Source: Deltaproteobacteria bacterium (GTDB lineage Bacteria; Myxococcota; XYA12-FULL-58-9; JAUUZB01). Taken from it: DNA of 8,015 bases. Numbering within the stretch: position 1 is the stretch's first letter; each line of letters begins with the position of its first letter. The stretch is taken from NCBI GenBank assembly GCA_030590185.1, contig JAUUZB010000126.1, positions 1 through 8,015 on the forward strand. The letters run 5' to 3'. The notes beneath the pieces were generated by a model that saw nothing but the letters and a program-made list of their open reading frames with translations, searched no databases and was not told the origin of the DNA. A program made the translations under genes and the position numbers. Positions 7,201 to 8,015 of the stretch are shown piece by piece.

Positions 7201-8015
7201 GGCTGGCCATTTTGGCCCTATACCATGGACCAACTGCAATTCGGCCTGGGCAACGGCTGGGCTCTCCTCGGGATAGCCGTCGGCGACCCGCAGACGTAGG
7301 CGGGTGGAGGTGTTCTCCTCCAAGCTAATGCCGCGTGGATCCCAGACGAAGAGGTGCTCGATCCCGCCGCCACCGTCAGCTTCCGCCGGCGACGTCGCCA
7401 GATCATAGTGGCCCTCACTCGAGGCCTGGCGAAGCTCATTGCACGGCGACCAGGACGCCCCTATATCGAGGGAGTACGCCAAGGTGATGTCCACGGGATC
7501 GGACTGTTGATCGATAACTCGATAGCTTATCGCCACCGGGCTGTTACCCGAGTTCAACTCCGAGCGACGGGCAACGAGGCTCTCGATGCGCGGCACGGTC
7601 TGGTTGCTCACCTCTGGGATACTGATGACGTCGCTCCAGGGTCCACGATACAGCAGGCCAGCGCTGGGCTCGTCGTAGGCTCGGAGTCGCATCTTCACAT
7701 CGAACGCAAAATCGTTGCCGAGCCCCTGGGGGAGCTCGGGTTGGAGCAGATTCTCTGCCACGGCACTGTCCCAAGTCACCAAGTGCAACCGCCCTGGAGG
7801 CTCACCGGCGGTCGCCAAGGCATCGACGTTCCCCCGCCCAAAGGCAGCCGTACGCCAGGTGGTCTCATCGTCATCGCTCCATTGAATATCTATGCCGGCG
7901 GTGTCCACGGCGCTGTCGGTCAGCCATGTCTCGAGAACAACCTCGCCATGTTGGACCTCTCCGATCGGCGGTACGAGATCCTCCGCCACCGGTGGGTCGT
8001 TGCCCAGGGCAAAGG
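4258..8015 (-). CDS. giant FG-GAP/VCBS repeat protein with Ig-like domains, 5'-partial
   Basis: The frame is open through the right edge (upstream residues FALGNDPPV), so the GTG at 7989 is only an internal codon and any signal peptide is outside the window. Residue numbers here count from that GTG (1243 residues). Residues about 1-130 and 131-256 are two Ig/FN3-like domains of one type (compare VTWDSA with FVWDPR; the second has YSLDIGASW). A proline-rich linker at 257-292 carries C282 and C290. Residues about 292-1023 hold 14 FG-GAP/VCBS repeats with D-x-[DN]-x-D-G loops, as in integrin-alpha-type propellers. A basic, Arg-rich stretch (about 1031-1066) leads to an unrecognised C-terminal domain (about 1067-1243) that contains DLDSDGD and ends RLGTFAVFE. 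The family suggests a secreted or cell-surface, calcium-stabilised adhesion or binding protein; this is inferred, and no enzyme motif is seen. It stops 77 bases before the aminopeptidase start on the same strand. Confidence 0.9.
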   Translation of the reverse strand, partial: FALGNDPPVAEDLVPPIGEVQHGEVVLETWLTDSAVDTAGIDIQWSDDDETTWRTAAFGRGNVDALATAGEPPGRLHLVTWDSAVAENLLQPELPQGLGNDFAFDVKMRLRAYDEPSAGLLYRGPWSDVISIPEVSNQTVPRIESLVARRSELNSGNSPVAISYRVIDQQSDPVDITLAYSLDIGASWSPCNELRQASSEGHYDLATSPAEADGGGGIEHLFVWDPRGISLEENTSTRLRLRVADGYPEESPAVAQAELQLVHGIGPKWPATGAEPFAPLASYPTPPVPCAPPDPGLCPWEPSAVSSGDFDGDGRMDIVAGSTAETDILLYPGHPDGDGELLTPISLAAGTEVDFLSAAQMTGDDRLDLIAASNTAATAIYFEGDSGGIFAPPVTVAIGFNPTAVEVVDIDQDGRSDLIAANAGGEWVVRLAQASGFADPVSHDTELFSRDLAAADFNGDGIVDLVTAHLVRDVILVHLGVGDGSFLEPLRFETNEAPRYVVASDIDLDGDTDLIIAHTLGNRVDVMENIGEAGLLSVDLALAGSSPISGDPAGLVSGDFNGDAAPDFAVTLKETDQVVLFLGLGAGAAGTSSPILLAVDANPRGIAIADLNGDGFPDLAVAAQSAPAIDIILSSANSALATTAFAEPRSYSMGDAPHATAMTDFDWDGDLDVIATSKPALASQDTPNLIVFERTGGTGDDTLTSSVSAVIEDGPGNPYLADFNGDEVPDIAVPSYHNDELLVFVSDAPAGVGGTGLLSPTSIFTAPFPLAVGGGDLDGNDLPDLFVTTETTHVIDVFWDVSVGGYGARQTLLPPYFPRDALFADLNHDGLDDLVVAASVNTSDPSAENGEIVTYFNNGLGALVLHQRLDIDRSILALDVADFNQDGQLDLCVAWESFASDTDPTQDISIVLSDGTGTLLAAIDLNSQRSPTDRDAAADLRAADVNGDGSADIAAVVPGVPGVLKVHIGHGDGTFDPFVDFIVSADPRSLTVGDLNGDGVNDIAVVSREAGVLAVLVGQTGSFRGNTKVAFVPTEAVANREGPDRFLEAIRPSHLNRRINARRSPREFESGLSRAGITSPGVMVPISALHEVVGDTRLTRVRSDDVDGVRLRVEGRLGARLDDSSVTNFARQGLDLEASPPRGVEIVIPLWRLPAVLADAQLFLRTVDYLRADDLAADDLHAVPEGHNFLPRVEGASGYRDVVRPLYAYIEIDLDSDGDLSTGSGRRFVIDAEDETVRVLTDRLGTFAVFE
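4921..7116 (-). repeat. 14 tandem FG-GAP/VCBS coding repeats
   Basis: The calcium-loop motif recurs with its first Asp (or equivalent) at residues 301, 352, 401, 448, 497, 551, 602, 656, 714, 768, 817, 874, 936 and 986 of the visible protein. Spacing is 47-62 residues, averaging about 53. Good copies read DFDGDGRMD, DIDQDGRSD, DFNGDGIVD and DLNGDGVND. The second (QMTGDDRLD) has lost the first two acidic positions, the sixth (DFNGDAAPD) and ninth (DFNGDEVPD) lack the loop glycine, and the tenth reads DLDGNDLPD. At DNA level the motif recurs on the + strand as variants of GTCGCCGTTGAAGTC. Copies are well diverged, so this is an old protein repeat rather than a recent tandem duplication. Edges are approximate. 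Confidence 0.9.

Noticed and set aside
7987..7989. GTG as the start of the propeller protein
   Set aside because: The frame stays open to the edge of the window and the protein begins mid-linker without a signal peptide, so the true start is farther upstream.

Overview
This is a GC-rich bacterial window holding three gene regions and no RNA gene, CRISPR array or insertion sequence that I could recognise. The gene content points to an environmental Gram-negative bacterium with a large genome. A Myxococcota or other deltaproteobacterial-type lineage is my best guess. The clues are TPR proteins carrying Ig-like modules, a very large FG-GAP/VCBS propeller protein and a long three-domain aminopeptidase P. 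This is inferred from protein style, not from a marker gene.

Left third (2-2332, + strand): a TPR / Ig-like protein cut by the left edge. The reading frame is open from the edge to a single TAG at 1529-1531. It then continues in the same frame to a second TAG at 2330-2332. The upstream part has TPR repeats, a proline-rich linker and one clear Ig-like domain. The downstream part has a proline-rich region and two more TPRs. No convincing ribosome binding site or ATG marks the start of the downstream part, so this may be one gene split by a nonsense change (or a sequence error) rather than two genes.

Middle (2372-4180, - strand): a complete M24B metallo-aminopeptidase (Xaa-Pro aminopeptidase). 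It has the creatinase-type N-terminal domains, all five metal ligands and the M24 C-terminal extension. Its start at 4180 has a good Shine-Dalgarno sequence. It converges on the TPR gene with only 39 bases between the two stop codons.

Right half (4258 to the right edge, - strand): a giant, probably secreted or surface protein whose N-terminus lies outside the window. It has two Ig-like domains, a short Cys-containing proline-rich linker, 14 FG-GAP/VCBS repeats with calcium-loop motifs (enough for two seven-bladed propellers) and an unrecognised C-terminal domain of about 210 residues. It lies 77 bases upstream of the aminopeptidase gene on the same strand, so co-transcription is possible, but nothing shows a functional link.

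I see no convincing new multi-gene system here. The points most worth following are the in-frame stop in the TPR gene and the architecture of the propeller protein.
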